Shown here piece after piece: positions 7,314 through 16,578 of a stretch of DNA of 35,789 nucleotides (position 1 is its first letter; the number at the start of each line of letters is the position of its first letter). This DNA is from an uncultured Bacteroidia bacterium (GTDB lineage Bacteria; Bacteroidota; Bacteroidia; Bacteroidales; F082): NCBI GenBank assembly GCA_902799345.1, contig CADBZW010000039.1, forward strand, positions 1-35,789, read 5' to 3'. The position numbers were made by a program, and so were the translations under genes. The notes under the pieces were generated by a model, which had not been told where the DNA came from, ran no database searches, and saw only the letters and a program-made list of their open reading frames with translations.

Positions 7314-10190
7314 CTAATTATCCCTATAATCCTTCTTCTTCTCATACTTCAAGTCCTTCAGTGCCTGTGCCTTTACGTTGATGGTGAAGTTCCAGCTCTT
7401 GTAGCTGCCGATGGGGATCCAGTTGAAGCGCATCTCCCAACAGTGCAGGTCGCGGTAGACGCTGATATTGGTGTAGGTGATGTTGTTTTTCACGAAGTCC
7501 CAGCCTGTCGAGAACGACACCTTCCATTTGGGCGTGATGTTGATGTTGCCGTTGAGACCGAGGGTGTGCACATAGGTGTTGGTGGCGATGCCCATAAAGG
7601 CGGCGTAGGCCAAAGAGGTGGTATAGGTGAGGTTGTAGCTGATGGAGACCGACCATGGCGTGGTCCAGTCGATATAAGCGTTGGGGTTGCCCAGGATTTC
7701 GTCGAGTTCGTCGGGGTCGAAGGCACCTGATCTGCGGGCGTTTTCGTTGATTTCGTCACGTATGGCTTGACTGCCTTGCTTGCCTTGCAGTTTCTTAAAG
7801 TCGTTTTGGCTGAAACTGTAACTCAAGCTGAACCTCCACGACGAACCCGTCTTGCGGAACAGCCGACCGTTGTCAATGACTTCGAAACGGTTGATGCGGT
7901 GTCCTAACGAGTCGGCAGCATAAAGGTCCCAAGTACTGTTGAAGTTGATGCCTAGTTTCTTGAACAAGGTGGTGCGCCCGCTGATGGCGATGGGGGAGAA
8001 TCTGACCGAGTCTTTGGTGATGTCGTAGTTGCCCGAGATGCTGAACGACTCCAAAATCGGGATTTTCTTCATTCCCGTGATGGTGTCGCTCTTTGACGGC
8101 ACCTTGATTTCCAAGTTGTTGCCGAAATTGAAGGTCAGCAACCCTTGTTGCATTTGTGAAGGCGTGCCATAAAGCGCACTCGGGTATTTGTTGTAGACCT
8201 TTTCGTTGCCGTTGCCGTCAACGTATGCGCCATAAACGCCCCATTTCGGGTCGCCGAAGTTGGGTCGGTAAGTGAAGCCAATGGTGGGCGTGAACACGTG
8301 GCGGATGGCACGGATGGGGCCTTTGGCAAAGTTGACCATGCCGTAGATCTTGGTGGTGAGGTTGGAGCTGGCACTGAAGTCTACGAGGTTGCTGAAACGA
8401 TGAATGGTGTCGGTTTGCAGGTGTCCCGTCGAGTCGCTGTCATTAATCCACTGTTGCTCAATGTGCTTGAAGTACATGTAGTCGTTCAGCGTGAAGGAGT
8501 TGGTCCACGAGAAATGTTTGAACAGCTTGATGGTGGCATTGATAGGTATTCTGTGTGAAATGCCCATCTGCACATGGTCGCGGAACATCTCCCTTGCCCA
8601 GCCGCCGAAGTCGTCGGTAATGCCATGGAAGAGCACGGTATCCACGTCGTTGATGTAGGCCTTGCCGTTCATCGTGTAGCCCATGCTCAGGCTTTGGTAC
8701 CACCGTTTCTTTCCCGCCTTTCCGACATTCTTCAAGGGATAGAAGGTGTTGACGGTCAATGTAAGCTCGGGCAGCGATGCCGTGACTTGTCGCGTCAATG
8801 TGTTTTGGCTGTGGCTGGCGTTGAGGGTGAGGTAGACCTTGCCTGCAAAGTTGGTCTGGTAGGCGATGCTCGACCGGAAAGTGTTGCTCAATTGGTCGGT
8901 GACGGTTTGGGCGTTGTATTTGTTGAAGTTGGAGCTGACGATGTTGACGTCGGCGGAGAAGTTGTGTCGTGGATGGGACTTGGGGTCTTGTTTGTGGGTC
9001 CAATGGATCTTGAAGTCGTTGCTTTCTTGGTAGTCGGCTGCGCCTTTGGTGCCGATCTTGTTGACGGCGAAGCCCAAGGCCACCGAGCCGTTGAATTTGT
9101 AGCGTTTGTTGTAGCGGAAGGTCGGCTTGATGCCCCATGAGCCACGGGTGTAGATGTCGCCCAAGACCTGCAAGTCATAGTAGTCGTTGATGGCCCAGTA
9201 ATAGCCACCGTTTTCGAGGTAGAAGCCACGATTGGCCGACTCGCCGTATGTGGGGAGGATGAGTCCCGACTTCTTGCCTTTCGTGTTGGGAATCAAGGCG
9301 AACGGTAAGGCAAGAGGCAGGGGGATGTCGGCGATGGTCATGTAGATGGGTCCGGTGACGATTTTGTCGTCGGGGATGACCTTGGCCTTGGTGAACTTGA
9401 ACTGGTAGTGTGGATGGTCCTTGAGGTCGCAGGTGGTGTAGCCGCCCTTGCGGATGTGGATGCTGTTGTCGTCCATGCGCTTGACGCGCTCGCCGTGCAG
9501 GTAGCCACCTTGTTCCTCGGTCCATACCTTGGTGATGATGCCTTTCTTCGTCTTGAAGTTGTAACGCATCTCCATGGCCTCGAAGGTGGTCTCGCCTTGG
9601 GTGAACACAGGCCGCCCCTGTATCTTGCCTGTCGAGTCGGGCAGGCCATGTGCGGTGCAGGTACTGGTCTCAAGGTCAAATTCAAGGTAGTCGGCTTTGA
9701 GGACGATGTCGTCGTATTTGGCTTCAGCCTGGCCGTAATAGAAGATTTTCTTCTGGTTCATGTCACGGTACGACGAATCGGCAGCCGAGCAGATCACTTG
9801 TGTCTCGATGGCCGATTCGGAGCGCTGTGGCGTGATGCGGCGGGGATGGCGCTGTAGCGTTGTGTCGTTTTGCAATGTATCCAGTAGCGACGCAAAATCT
9901 TGCGTCTCATTAATGGAATCCATTTCGGGAGACGGGGTCAATCCTGTCCCATCAAGGGAATCCGTTATGTGAAGGGTGTCCCCCGACGGGGTGTCAAAAA
10001 CCATCGTTATCGTGTCGACGATGCGTTCCTTGACCGAAACAATCGTGTCGGCCTCGGCTTGTTCGAAGTCGTATGTATTTTTCTCAGTATGAGATAGTTG
10101 CTTACAGCCATAGAACAACACAAGCATAGCAGCCAACAGAGAAAAGGCCGCCGTCTGAAAATAATTCTTATGTGTCGTGTGTTCTAACAA
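7314..10190 (-). CDS. lptD: LPS-assembly outer membrane protein LptD (OstA family)
   Basis: About 960 residues of the LptD/OstA type, which inserts lipopolysaccharide into the outer membrane. Order: N-terminal hydrophobic segment ending in Cys (MLVLFYGC, possible lipoprotein or signal region); a low-complexity Thr/Asp linker; an OstA beta-jellyroll domain with ADYLEFDLETSTCTAHG; the conserved segment IPNTKGKKSGLILPTYGES at the entry to the barrel; then a long outer-membrane beta-barrel of alternating aromatic strands. The open frame extends to a TTG at 10241, but a -7 box (10229-10236) puts the transcript start near 10222, so that TTG cannot be used. A TTG at 10190 is the best remaining candidate, with low certainty. 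Monocistronic, divergent from the amidase gene. Confidence 0.88.
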   Translation of the reverse strand: MLEHTTHKNYFQTAAFSLLAAMLVLFYGCKQLSHTEKNTYDFEQAEADTIVSVKERIVDTITMVFDTPSGDTLHITDSLDGTGLTPSPEMDSINETQDFASLLDTLQNDTTLQRHPRRITPQRSESAIETQVICSAADSSYRDMNQKKIFYYGQAEAKYDDIVLKADYLEFDLETSTCTAHGLPDSTGKIQGRPVFTQGETTFEAMEMRYNFKTKKGIITKVWTEEQGGYLHGERVKRMDDNSIHIRKGGYTTCDLKDHPHYQFKFTKAKVIPDDKIVTGPIYMTIADIPLPLALPFALIPNTKGKKSGLILPTYGESANRGFYLENGGYYWAINDYYDLQVLGDIYTRGSWGIKPTFRYNKRYKFNGSVALGFAVNKIGTKGAADYQESNDFKIHWTHKQDPKSHPRHNFSADVNIVSSNFNKYNAQTVTDQLSNTFRSSIAYQTNFAGKVYLTLNASHSQNTLTRQVTASLPELTLTVNTFYPLKNVGKAGKKRWYQSLSMGYTMNGKAYINDVDTVLFHGITDDFGGWAREMFRDHVQMGISHRIPINATIKLFKHFSWTNSFTLNDYMYFKHIEQQWINDSDSTGHLQTDTIHRFSNLVDFSASSNLTTKIYGMVNFAKGPIRAIRHVFTPTIGFTYRPNFGDPKWGVYGAYVDGNGNEKVYNKYPSALYGTPSQMQQGLLTFNFGNNLEIKVPSKSDTITGMKKIPILESFSISGNYDITKDSVRFSPIAISGRTTLFKKLGINFNSTWDLYAADSLGHRINRFEVIDNGRLFRKTGSSWRFSLSYSFSQNDFKKLQGKQGSQAIRDEINENARRSGAFDPDELDEILGNPNAYIDWTTPWSVSISYNLTYTTSLAYAAFMGIATNTYVHTLGLNGNINITPKWKVSFSTGWDFVKNNITYTNISVYRDLHCWEMRFNWIPIGSYKSWNFTINVKAQALKDLKYEKKKDYRDN

Positions 10191-10228
10191 CGTGAAAACG
10201 ATTACTTTTGTACGCTTGAAATCCGCTG

Positions 10229-10236
10229 CAAAGATA
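10229..10236 (-). promoter_or_regulatory. -7 box of lptD
   Basis: TATCTTTG on the minus strand, a full TAnnTTTG match, followed by CAGCGG. It places transcription start downstream of the most upstream start codon of the frame. No convincing -33 TTG. Confidence 0.5.
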
Positions 10237-10275
10237 AACAAATGAACTTTATGACTATATGTGCAGCTTTATAAT

Positions 10276-10351
10276 TAGACACGAGACGCGAGACTGCGAG
10301 ACGCGAGACATTGTCCCTGTCCCGTGTCGCGAAGTCCCGAGTCCCGTGTCA
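10276..10351. repeat. opposed word array (GACGCGA words facing TCCCG words)
   Basis: The left half repeats GACACGAGACGCGAGACTGC-type words. The right half repeats GTCCCGTGTCGCGAAGTCCCG-type words. The right half read on the other strand is an imperfect copy of the left, giving an inverted repeat of about 32 bp with a small centre. It lies just upstream of the amidase start at 10382. Confidence 0.7.
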
Positions 10352-10381
10352 AACTATGGTTCAATTAATTCTGAATTTACT

Positions 10382-11473
10382 ATGATAGAACGAAAGATTT
10401 CGCGATTTGGTGTTTTTATCCTGTTTTTTCTGCTGCCTTTGTGCGTCTTGGCACAAAAAGGAGAGAAGATTCAAACCATTGTCATCGACGCGGGTCACGG
10501 TGGCAAGGACACGGGTGCCTTGGGCAAAGTGACGACGGAGAAGGCGCTCAATCTGGCCGTTGCGCTTAAGTTTGGAGCCTATATCGAAGAGAACCTGCCC
10601 GACGTGAAGGTGATATACACCCGTAAGACGGACAAGTTCGTCGAACTGAGCGAGCGTGCCGCCATCGCCAACCGCAACGATGCCGACGTGTTTGTTTCCA
10701 TCCACTGCAACTCCACCGAGACGCCCAACTCGGCCTACGGTGCAGAGACCTTCGTGATGGGTGAGTCGAAAAACGAGAAAAACCTGGCAGTGGCTAAGAA
10801 GGAAAATGCTTCTATCTTGTTGGAAGACAATGCCGATGCTTACGATAACTTCGACCCCAACAGTACCGAGGCCTATATCCTCTTCTCGCTATCGCAAAGC
10901 CTCTATCAGAGCCAGAGCCTCAACCTTGCCGACAAGGTACAAAAGCAGTTTTCCAGCAAAGGTCGCCACGATAGGGGTGTGCAACAAGCCGGTTTCCTGG
11001 TGCTTTGGAAGACGGCCATGCCGAGCATCCTCGTGGAATTAGGCTTTATCAATAACGCCAAGGAAGAACAATTCCTCAACTCCGAGAAAGGGCAAAACCA
11101 AATGGCACTCGCTCTTTACCGTGCTTTTGAAGAGTATAAGCGGGAGTTTGAGTCGGAGAACCACACCGCAGGTCAAGTTGTGGCAGAAGAAACGTCAGCT
11201 AATACGGGCGACACCTATTTCACCGTGCAGTTTGCCAGCCGCGACAAGAAAGTGGCGTCTACCGACAAGGCTTTCAGTGGCGTGAAGGAGGTCGATGTCT
11301 ATGAATACAACGGTGCTTTCCGCTATATCTCAGGACGTTTTACCACCAAGGCCGAAGCCACGAAACGCCAAGCCGAGGTAAGGAAATTGGGCTATACCGA
11401 TGCTTTCGTTATTGCTTTCATTAATGGCGAGCGCGGCACCATCAAGCAGGCCGAGGAAGCGCTGAAGAAGTAG
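10382..11473 (+). CDS. N-acetylmuramoyl-L-alanine amidase (Amidase_3) with C-terminal SPOR-like domain
   Basis: A 363-residue zinc amidase that cuts the bond between muramic acid and the stem peptide, likely at division. The signal peptide is about 1-22 (FGVFILFFLLPLCVLAQ). Zinc and catalytic landmarks of Amidase_3 are IDAGHGGKDTGA (His), the Glu in TTEKAL, VSIHCNST (His) and the late Glu in SILVELGFINN. The last ~80 residues (YFTVQFASRDKK to AFVIAFINGE) resemble a SPOR peptidoglycan-binding domain. The frame is open upstream to 10259, but ATG 10382 begins the signal peptide and the upstream part is repeat DNA. The GDPD gene follows after 6 bp, so the two form an operon. Confidence 0.92.
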   Translation: MIERKISRFGVFILFFLLPLCVLAQKGEKIQTIVIDAGHGGKDTGALGKVTTEKALNLAVALKFGAYIEENLPDVKVIYTRKTDKFVELSERAAIANRNDADVFVSIHCNSTETPNSAYGAETFVMGESKNEKNLAVAKKENASILLEDNADAYDNFDPNSTEAYILFSLSQSLYQSQSLNLADKVQKQFSSKGRHDRGVQQAGFLVLWKTAMPSILVELGFINNAKEEQFLNSEKGQNQMALALYRAFEEYKREFESENHTAGQVVAEETSANTGDTYFTVQFASRDKKVASTDKAFSGVKEVDVYEYNGAFRYISGRFTTKAEATKRQAEVRKLGYTDAFVIAFINGERGTIKQAEEALKK

Positions 11474-11479
11474 TATGAC

Positions 11480-12442
11480 ATGAATAGAATCAGAGTTCAT
11501 TGGTTTTTCTCATTTTTCCTGCTATTAATGGTTGGTTTGGTGGGTTGCCGTTCTGCCTCCAATGATGCTAAGGTTACCGAGAAAACAGAGCCAGCAAACA
11601 AGGCACTTAAAGTTGTTGAGGCCTTGCATGACCCTAATTCCCAATATGTTATTGTCGTTTCCCATCGCGGCGACTGGCGCAACTATCCCGAAAACTCCAT
11701 CCCTGCCATTGAGTCGGTGATTCGCATGGGCGTCGACATGATGGAGCTGGACCTGAAGATGACCAAAGACAGTGTGTTGGTGCTTTGTCACGATTGGACG
11801 TTGGATCGTACCACCACAGGTCATGGCCCTGTGAGTGAATATTCCTATGAAGAACTCCTACAATTTGACCTGAAACGAGGCCATGGTATCGCTATTCCCG
11901 GACTGAAAATTCCCACACTGAGACAAGCACTTGAGGTGTGTAAGGACCGCATCACTGTAAATGTGGACCAAGGCTATCAATACTACGACCAAGTCCTTGA
12001 AATCGCTGAGGAGTTAGGCGTTACGGACCAACTGCTTATCAAGAGCGGGAATCTCTGGGGTGATGTCCAGTCAAAACTTGCCGAACATAGCCATAACTTG
12101 ATGTATATGCCTGTGGTTACACTCAACGGCTCAGAATGGAGCCACACGCTTTTCGAAAGTTACATCATTAGCGAGGAACCGCAGATGGCGTATGAAATAT
12201 GCTTTGATGAATTAGATGACGAGGTTAAGGAAACGGTCAGTCGTGTCCTTGACTCTGGTTCGAAGGTGTGGGTCAATACGATTTGGGCTTCGCTGTGCGG
12301 TGGCTACGACGACGACCGCGCCTTCGACAGTGACAATCCGGCTTCGGTTTATGATACCATCCTCAATCTCGGCACTTCTATCATCCAAACAGACCGACCT
12401 GAGTTTTTGATTCGGTATTTGGAATCCACTGGAAGGAGATAA
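11480..12442 (+). CDS. glycerophosphodiester phosphodiesterase family lipoprotein
   Basis: 320 residues. The lipoprotein signal ends LLLMVGLVGC, with Cys23 as the likely lipidation site. The GDPD TIM-barrel signature follows: SHRGDWRNYPENS (first catalytic His), MELDLKMTKD (metal-binding Glu and Asp) and CHDWTLDRTTTGHG (second His). It probably hydrolyses glycerophosphodiesters to glycerol-3-phosphate and an alcohol in the periplasm; the exact substrate is unknown. It follows the amidase by 6 bp and is terminated by the shared hairpin at 12459-12489. Confidence 0.88.
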   Translation: MNRIRVHWFFSFFLLLMVGLVGCRSASNDAKVTEKTEPANKALKVVEALHDPNSQYVIVVSHRGDWRNYPENSIPAIESVIRMGVDMMELDLKMTKDSVLVLCHDWTLDRTTTGHGPVSEYSYEELLQFDLKRGHGIAIPGLKIPTLRQALEVCKDRITVNVDQGYQYYDQVLEIAEELGVTDQLLIKSGNLWGDVQSKLAEHSHNLMYMPVVTLNGSEWSHTLFESYIISEEPQMAYEICFDELDDEVKETVSRVLDSGSKVWVNTIWASLCGGYDDDRAFDSDNPASVYDTILNLGTSIIQTDRPEFLIRYLESTGRR

Positions 12443-12450
12443 TTTAACGC

Positions 12451-12489
12451 AAAAAAAATGTAGGGCTGCCATAATATGGCAGCCCTACA
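12451..12489. terminator. bidirectional terminator between GDPD gene and tyrS
   Basis: A 13-bp perfect stem, TGTAGGGCTGCCA / TGGCAGCCCTACA, with loop TAATA. On the minus strand it is followed by eight T (plus-strand A run 12451-12458), an ideal tyrS terminator. On the plus strand the tail AATTCATTTT is weaker. Confidence 0.9.
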
Positions 12490-12502
12490 AATTCATTTTG
12501 AA

Positions 12503-13801
12503 TTATTCCACCACAACAAGATAGTAGTTCTTCTTGCCCTTCTGCACAAGGATATACTTGCCGTCGATGAGGTCGGCTGGGGTCATCACCTTGTCCAAAG
12601 TGACCTTTTCCTTGTTGACGCTCACGCCGTTGGCTTGGGTCATCTTGCGGGCTTCGCCCTTCGAGGGGAAGATCTGCGTGTTGACGGCCATAAAGTCAAC
12701 GATCGGGATGCCGGCTTCGAGGTCGGTTCGGACGATGTGCTCTTGCGGCACGCCGTCGAAGATGTCCAAGAAGGTGGCTTCGTCGAGCTTCTCCAAACCT
12801 TCTTTGGTCGACTTACCGAAGAGGATGTTGGAGGCCTCGATGGCAGCATCCAAGGCTTCCTGCGAGTGCACCAACACAGTGACCTCTTGAGCCAAACGCT
12901 TTTGCAGCACACGCATGCCCGGGTCTTTCTTGTGCTCTTCAATCAGGGCGTCGATGGTCTCTTTGTCTAGCGAGGTGAAGATCTTGATGTATTTCTCGGC
13001 GTCCTCGTCGCTGACGTTGAGCCAGAACTGGTAGAACTTGTAAGGCGTGGTGCGCTTCGGGTCGAGCCAGATGTTGCCGCTCTCGGTCTTGCCGAACTTC
13101 TTGCCATCGGCCTTGGTGATGAGCGGGCAAGTCAGGGCAAAGGCCTCATTTTCGAAGCCCAAGGTGCGGCGAATCAACTCCGTGCCCGTGGTGATGTTGC
13201 CCCATTGGTCGTTGCCGCCTAATTGCAGCTTGCAGTTCTTGTGCTGATAGAGGTAGAGGAAGTCGTAGCCTTGCAAGAGTTGGTAGGTGAACTCGGTGAA
13301 GCTGAGGCCGTCGCGGGCAGTACCGTTGAGGCGCTGCTGCACGCTGTCCTTGGCCATCATGTAGTTCACGGTGATGTGCTTGCCCACCTCGCGCGCGAAG
13401 TCGAGGAAGGTGAAGTCCTTCATCCAGTCGTAGTTGTTCACCATCTCGGCGGCGTTGGGCTCCTTCGAATCGAAGTCCAAGAACTTGGCCACTTGGGCTT
13501 TGATGCACTCTTGGTTGTGACGCAAGGTCTCTTCGTTGAGCAGGTTACGCTCTTGGCTCTTGCCCGAGGGGTCGCCAATCATGCCGGTGGCACCACCCAC
13601 CAGGATGATGGGTTTGTGGCCGCAGCGTTGCAGGTGGCGCAGCATCATGATGCCGCAAAGGTGGCCGATATGTAAGGAGTCGGCGGTCGGGTCGGTGCCC
13701 AAATACGCCGTTACCATTTCTTTCTGGAGGAGTTCTTCCGTGCCTGGCATGATCTGTGCCAGCATTCCGCGCCAGCGGAGTTCTTCAACAAAATTCTTCA
13801 T
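12503..13801 (-). CDS. tyrS: tyrosyl-tRNA synthetase
   Basis: 432 residues, class Ic synthetase charging tRNA-Tyr. The HIGH motif is intact ([10 protein letters not shown], near residue 42). GDPSGKS and the tyrosine-binding region ([18 protein letters not shown]) are present. The KMSKS loop is KFGKTESG near residue 233, as usual in bacterial TyrRS. A C-terminal S4 RNA-binding domain occupies about 365-430. Length and motifs are complete. A textbook promoter lies 36-70 bp upstream, overlapping the 3' end of the DUF3089 gene, so tyrS has its own transcript and the terminator at 12459. Confidence 0.97.
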   Translation of the reverse strand: MKNFVEELRWRGMLAQIMPGTEELLQKEMVTAYLGTDPTADSLHIGHLCGIMMLRHLQRCGHKPIILVGGATGMIGDPSGKSQERNLLNEETLRHNQECIKAQVAKFLDFDSKEPNAAEMVNNYDWMKDFTFLDFAREVGKHITVNYMMAKDSVQQRLNGTARDGLSFTEFTYQLLQGYDFLYLYQHKNCKLQLGGNDQWGNITTGTELIRRTLGFENEAFALTCPLITKADGKKFGKTESGNIWLDPKRTTPYKFYQFWLNVSDEDAEKYIKIFTSLDKETIDALIEEHKKDPGMRVLQKRLAQEVTVLVHSQEALDAAIEASNILFGKSTKEGLEKLDEATFLDIFDGVPQEHIVRTDLEAGIPIVDFMAVNTQIFPSKGEARKMTQANGVSVNKEKVTLDKVMTPADLIDGKYILVQKGKKNYYLVVVE

Positions 13802-13843
13802 CGTTAGTTAAGGTTATTGAGCTCGTCGAAATAAATTTGGGTG

Positions 13844-13873
13844 CAAAAGTAGTCAATTTTTGTAAATCCTCAA
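13844..13873 (-). promoter_or_regulatory. tyrS promoter (TTG-N19-TACTTTTG)
   Basis: On the minus strand TTG (13873-13871) is followed after 19 bp by TACTTTTG (13851-13844), a full match to the Bacteroidota -33/-7 consensus. Predicted leader about 36 nt. It overlaps the last codons of the upstream gene. Confidence 0.75.
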
Positions 13874-14845
13874 CCTACACCGCATATTCTCCACCACATT
13901 GCCGCCATAGAGCCATGAGTCGGCGAAGTGAAGATTACCCTTTGGAAACATCTGTTCGTAGGCGGGAATGAAGACCATCTCGGGGTCGAGGTCGGGACAG
14001 ACGGTGTTGTGTTTGTAGAGATAGGTCCTTGTCGGGCAGGGCACGATGAGGACGCTATCGCGGGCCTCGTTGTATTTGGCCATGCCCAAATGGAACTCAG
14101 CCGGAACTGTGTCAAGTGCCATCGTCCAAATGGTCGGGTTGATGCCCACCACGTCGCCACTCGACACCATGCCGAGGGCCGTCGTGTCGGTCACGGAGTT
14201 GAAGACAATCAAGCCGCGCATCGTGCTGTCGGTGGCAGGTTGCAAAGCCTCTGGATAAGCAGCCAATTCTTCTGCACTAACGTGATAACCAATGCAATAG
14301 GCTGCTACCATCAATTTTCTTTGTTCTTCGGTCATGCCGTGTTTCAGCAGGTCGATGAGCATCTGCGAGCCTTGGCTATGGCCCATCAGGAAGAAGGGAC
14401 GGCCGTGGTTGTAATGCACCATATAATATTGGAAGGCGTCGTTGACATCCTTTGCCGCTATTTGTGCCAACGAGTCCAAAACAGAGGAAGGCTGACTATA
14501 AGCCTCAAAAATCATCTGGCGGTAATAAGGCGCATAGAAGTTGTACTCGCCATACAGCATTTTGTTGAACCGCTGGTTGCCGTTGGCTTCTTCGCGCACC
14601 TCGGGCAGGGTGATGTCGGCAAACCACGATGAGTCGTTTTCGGTAAAAGAAATAGCCGAAACGGTAGGATAGACATAGAAGACATCGGCAGCCTTGGTCG
14701 TGTCGCCGCAGCTGTACCAATAGGTGGTGTCGGAATAGTCGATTCTGGCTTCAACTTCATTTTGTTGTCTTTGTTGCGGCTTGCAAGCAAAGGCTGTGGC
14801 CATCATAAATGCCATCAAAAGGACGAAAATAGCCTTGTTTTTCAT
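13853..14845 (-). CDS. DUF3089 alpha/beta-hydrolase, lipoprotein
   Basis: 330 residues from the ATG at 14845. The frame is open to 14920, but that extension would lie above the -7 box. The lipoprotein signal ends LLMAFMMATAFAC. The body matches DUF3089 alpha/beta-hydrolases: the early segment DVFYVYPTVS, the nucleophile elbow GHSQGS (catalytic Ser), and a late PCPTRTYLYKHNTVCPDLDPEM stretch. It is likely a periplasm-facing esterase or lipase with unknown substrate. Its 3' end contains the tyrS promoter. Confidence 0.82.
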   Translation of the reverse strand: MKNKAIFVLLMAFMMATAFACKPQQRQQNEVEARIDYSDTTYWYSCGDTTKAADVFYVYPTVSAISFTENDSSWFADITLPEVREEANGNQRFNKMLYGEYNFYAPYYRQMIFEAYSQPSSVLDSLAQIAAKDVNDAFQYYMVHYNHGRPFFLMGHSQGSQMLIDLLKHGMTEEQRKLMVAAYCIGYHVSAEELAAYPEALQPATDSTMRGLIVFNSVTDTTALGMVSSGDVVGINPTIWTMALDTVPAEFHLGMAKYNEARDSVLIVPCPTRTYLYKHNTVCPDLDPEMVFIPAYEQMFPKGNLHFADSWLYGGNVVENMRCRLRIYKN

Positions 14846-14868
14846 AGGAGGTGCCGTTTTTAGGCCGA

Positions 14869-14876
14869 CAAAGGTA
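14869..14876 (-). promoter_or_regulatory. -7 box of the DUF3089 gene
   Basis: TACCTTTG on the minus strand, 24 bp before the ATG at 14845. No clear -33 element. Confidence 0.5.
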
Positions 14877-14980
14877 GTAAAAGTTAGATTTTTTGTCGCA
14901 GACTCAATTAATTTTCGCAACTTTGCAGCGGAATTAGACTTTGGCTTATGGCCGTCCTACCCTAGGACGTCATAGCGGAC

Positions 14981-15070
14981 CGTCATTCCGTGAAAACGGA
15001 ACGCTATCTTCCAAGCATAAAGAGGTATCCTTTTCGCTTGGGAGATTGCGGGTGCAGACCCGCAATGACG
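14981..15070. repeat. REPIN-like element, copy 2, in the glyA leader
   Basis: Inverted orientation relative to copy 1. CGTCAT and hairpin TTCCGTGAAAACGGAA come first, then the pair ATCTTCCAAGC / GCTTGGGAGAT, then TGCGGGTGCAGACCCGCA and ATGACG. A stray GTCATAGCGGA lies just before it (14969-14979). Downstream, 15085-15105 holds a TCCCGAAGTCC remnant and then CAACAATT simple repeats up to the glyA start. This explains most of the 302-bp gap. Confidence 0.8.
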
Positions 15071-15147
15071 ACAAGAAGAGGGATGGTCCCGAAGTCCTGC
15101 GTCAGAAACAACAATTAAACGACTCAACAATCAACAATTCAACAATA

Positions 15148-16446
15148 ATGAAAAGAGACGAGAAAATCTTTGATCTGATTCGCCAAGAGAAAGAGCGTCA
15201 GATGCGCGGAATCGAGCTCATCGCTTCGGAAAACTTTGTCAGCGAGCAAGTGCTGGAAGCCATGGGTTCAGTCATGACCAACAAATATGCCGAGGGCTAT
15301 CCTGGCAAACGTTACTACGGCGGCTGCCAAATCGTCGACCAGAGCGAGCAAATCGCCATCGACCGCGCCTGCCAGCTGTTCAACGCCACCTTCGCCAACG
15401 TGCAGCCCCACTCGGGCGCACAGGCCAACATGGCTGTGATGCAAGCCCTGCTTGAACCCGGCGACACCTTCATGGGTCTCGACCTCTCGCACGGTGGTCA
15501 CCTCTCACACGGTAGCCCGGTCAACGCTTCGGGTATACTCTACAAGCCCGTCGCCTACCACGTTTCGAAGGAAACCGGTCGCGTCGACTACGACGAGATG
15601 GAAAAGATCGCCCTTGAGTGCAAGCCCAAACTCATGATCGCTGGTGCTTCTGCTTACAGCCGTGACTGGGACTACAAGCGCATGCGCGCCATCGCCGACC
15701 AAGTGGGTGCTGTCCTCATGGCCGACGTCAGCCACCCCGCTGGCCTCATCGCCAAGGGCCTGCTGAACGACCCGCTGGAGTACTGCCACCTCATCACCAC
15801 CACCACCCACAAGACCCTGCGTGGTCCTCGCGGCGGCATGATCCTCATCCGTCATGACTTCGAAGACCCGCGTGGCCGCAAGACCCCGAAGGGCGAAACC
15901 AAGATGATGTCAGCTTTGATCAACAGCGCCGTGTTCCCGGGCATCCAAGGTGGTCCTCTGGAGCATGTCATCGCCTCCAAGGCCGTTGCTTTCGGCGAAG
16001 CCCTCAGCGACGAGTACATGGAGTACATCCAACAGGTGAGAAAGAACGCCGCCTTCATGGCCAGAGCCTTCATGGATAAAGGTTATGACGTCATCAGCGG
16101 TGGCACCGACAACCACTCCATGCTGATCGACCTCCGCGGCAAGTTCCCGGAGATCACCGGTAAGATGGTGGAGAACACCCTCGTCCTTGCCGACATCACC
16201 GTCAACAAGAACATGGTGCCCTTCGACACCCGTTCGCCTTTCCTGACCTCTGGTCTGCGCGTTGGCACACCCGCCATCACCACCCGTGGTCTGAAGCAAG
16301 ACAAGATGGCTGTCATCGTCGACTTGATCGACGACGTCATCAGCGACATCAATCCTGAGACCAAGACCGCTTCGGAGGCCAAGATCAACGCCGTCCGCGC
16401 CGAAGTCAACAAGATGATGAAGGACTATCCGCTCTTCGCTTGGTAA
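15148..16446 (+). CDS. glyA: serine hydroxymethyltransferase
   Basis: 432 residues. The PLP enzyme converts serine plus tetrahydrofolate to glycine plus methylene-THF. Complete family landmarks: [11 protein letters not shown] near the N-terminus, [22 protein letters not shown], and the PLP lysine Lys222 in [14 protein letters not shown]. The open frame runs back to 14941, but that part is repeat DNA and ATG 15148 gives the normal N-terminus [11 protein letters not shown]. No standard -7 box is evident in the leader, which carries the copy 2 element. A terminator follows directly. Confidence 0.97.
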   Translation: MKRDEKIFDLIRQEKERQMRGIELIASENFVSEQVLEAMGSVMTNKYAEGYPGKRYYGGCQIVDQSEQIAIDRACQLFNATFANVQPHSGAQANMAVMQALLEPGDTFMGLDLSHGGHLSHGSPVNASGILYKPVAYHVSKETGRVDYDEMEKIALECKPKLMIAGASAYSRDWDYKRMRAIADQVGAVLMADVSHPAGLIAKGLLNDPLEYCHLITTTTHKTLRGPRGGMILIRHDFEDPRGRKTPKGETKMMSALINSAVFPGIQGGPLEHVIASKAVAFGEALSDEYMEYIQQVRKNAAFMARAFMDKGYDVISGGTDNHSMLIDLRGKFPEITGKMVENTLVLADITVNKNMVPFDTRSPFLTSGLRVGTPAITTRGLKQDKMAVIVDLIDDVISDINPETKTASEAKINAVRAEVNKMMKDYPLFAW

Positions 16447-16470
16447 TCCCAGAAAAATCCAAAAACGTCA

Positions 16471-16502
16471 AAAAGTCGCTCCAATGGGGCGACTTTTTTT
16501 TC
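16471..16502 (+). terminator. glyA terminator
   Basis: Stem AAAAGTCGCTCC / GGGGCGACTTTT (one T-G pair), loop AAT, followed by a T run. It lies 25 bp after the glyA stop. Confidence 0.9.
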
Positions 16503-16523
16503 GTAAAAATCACTTTTTTTCGT

Positions 16524-16551
16524 TTGCTTTTTTGAAAAATACGTAACTTTG
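16524..16551 (+). promoter_or_regulatory. promoter of the DUF1846 gene
   Basis: TTG (16524-16526), 17 bp, then TAACTTTG (16544-16551). Predicted leader about 20 nt before ATG 16579. Confidence 0.6.
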
Positions 16552-16578
16552 CATCCCGTATTTTTAATTCCAAGCACT

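Noticed and set aside
10259..10381. Upstream extension of the amidase gene
   Set aside because: It is encoded by the opposed word array and would hide the signal peptide that begins at ATG 10382.
14941..15147. Upstream extension of glyA
   Set aside because: The added residues are encoded by the repeat element; serine hydroxymethyltransferases start at [11 protein letters not shown].
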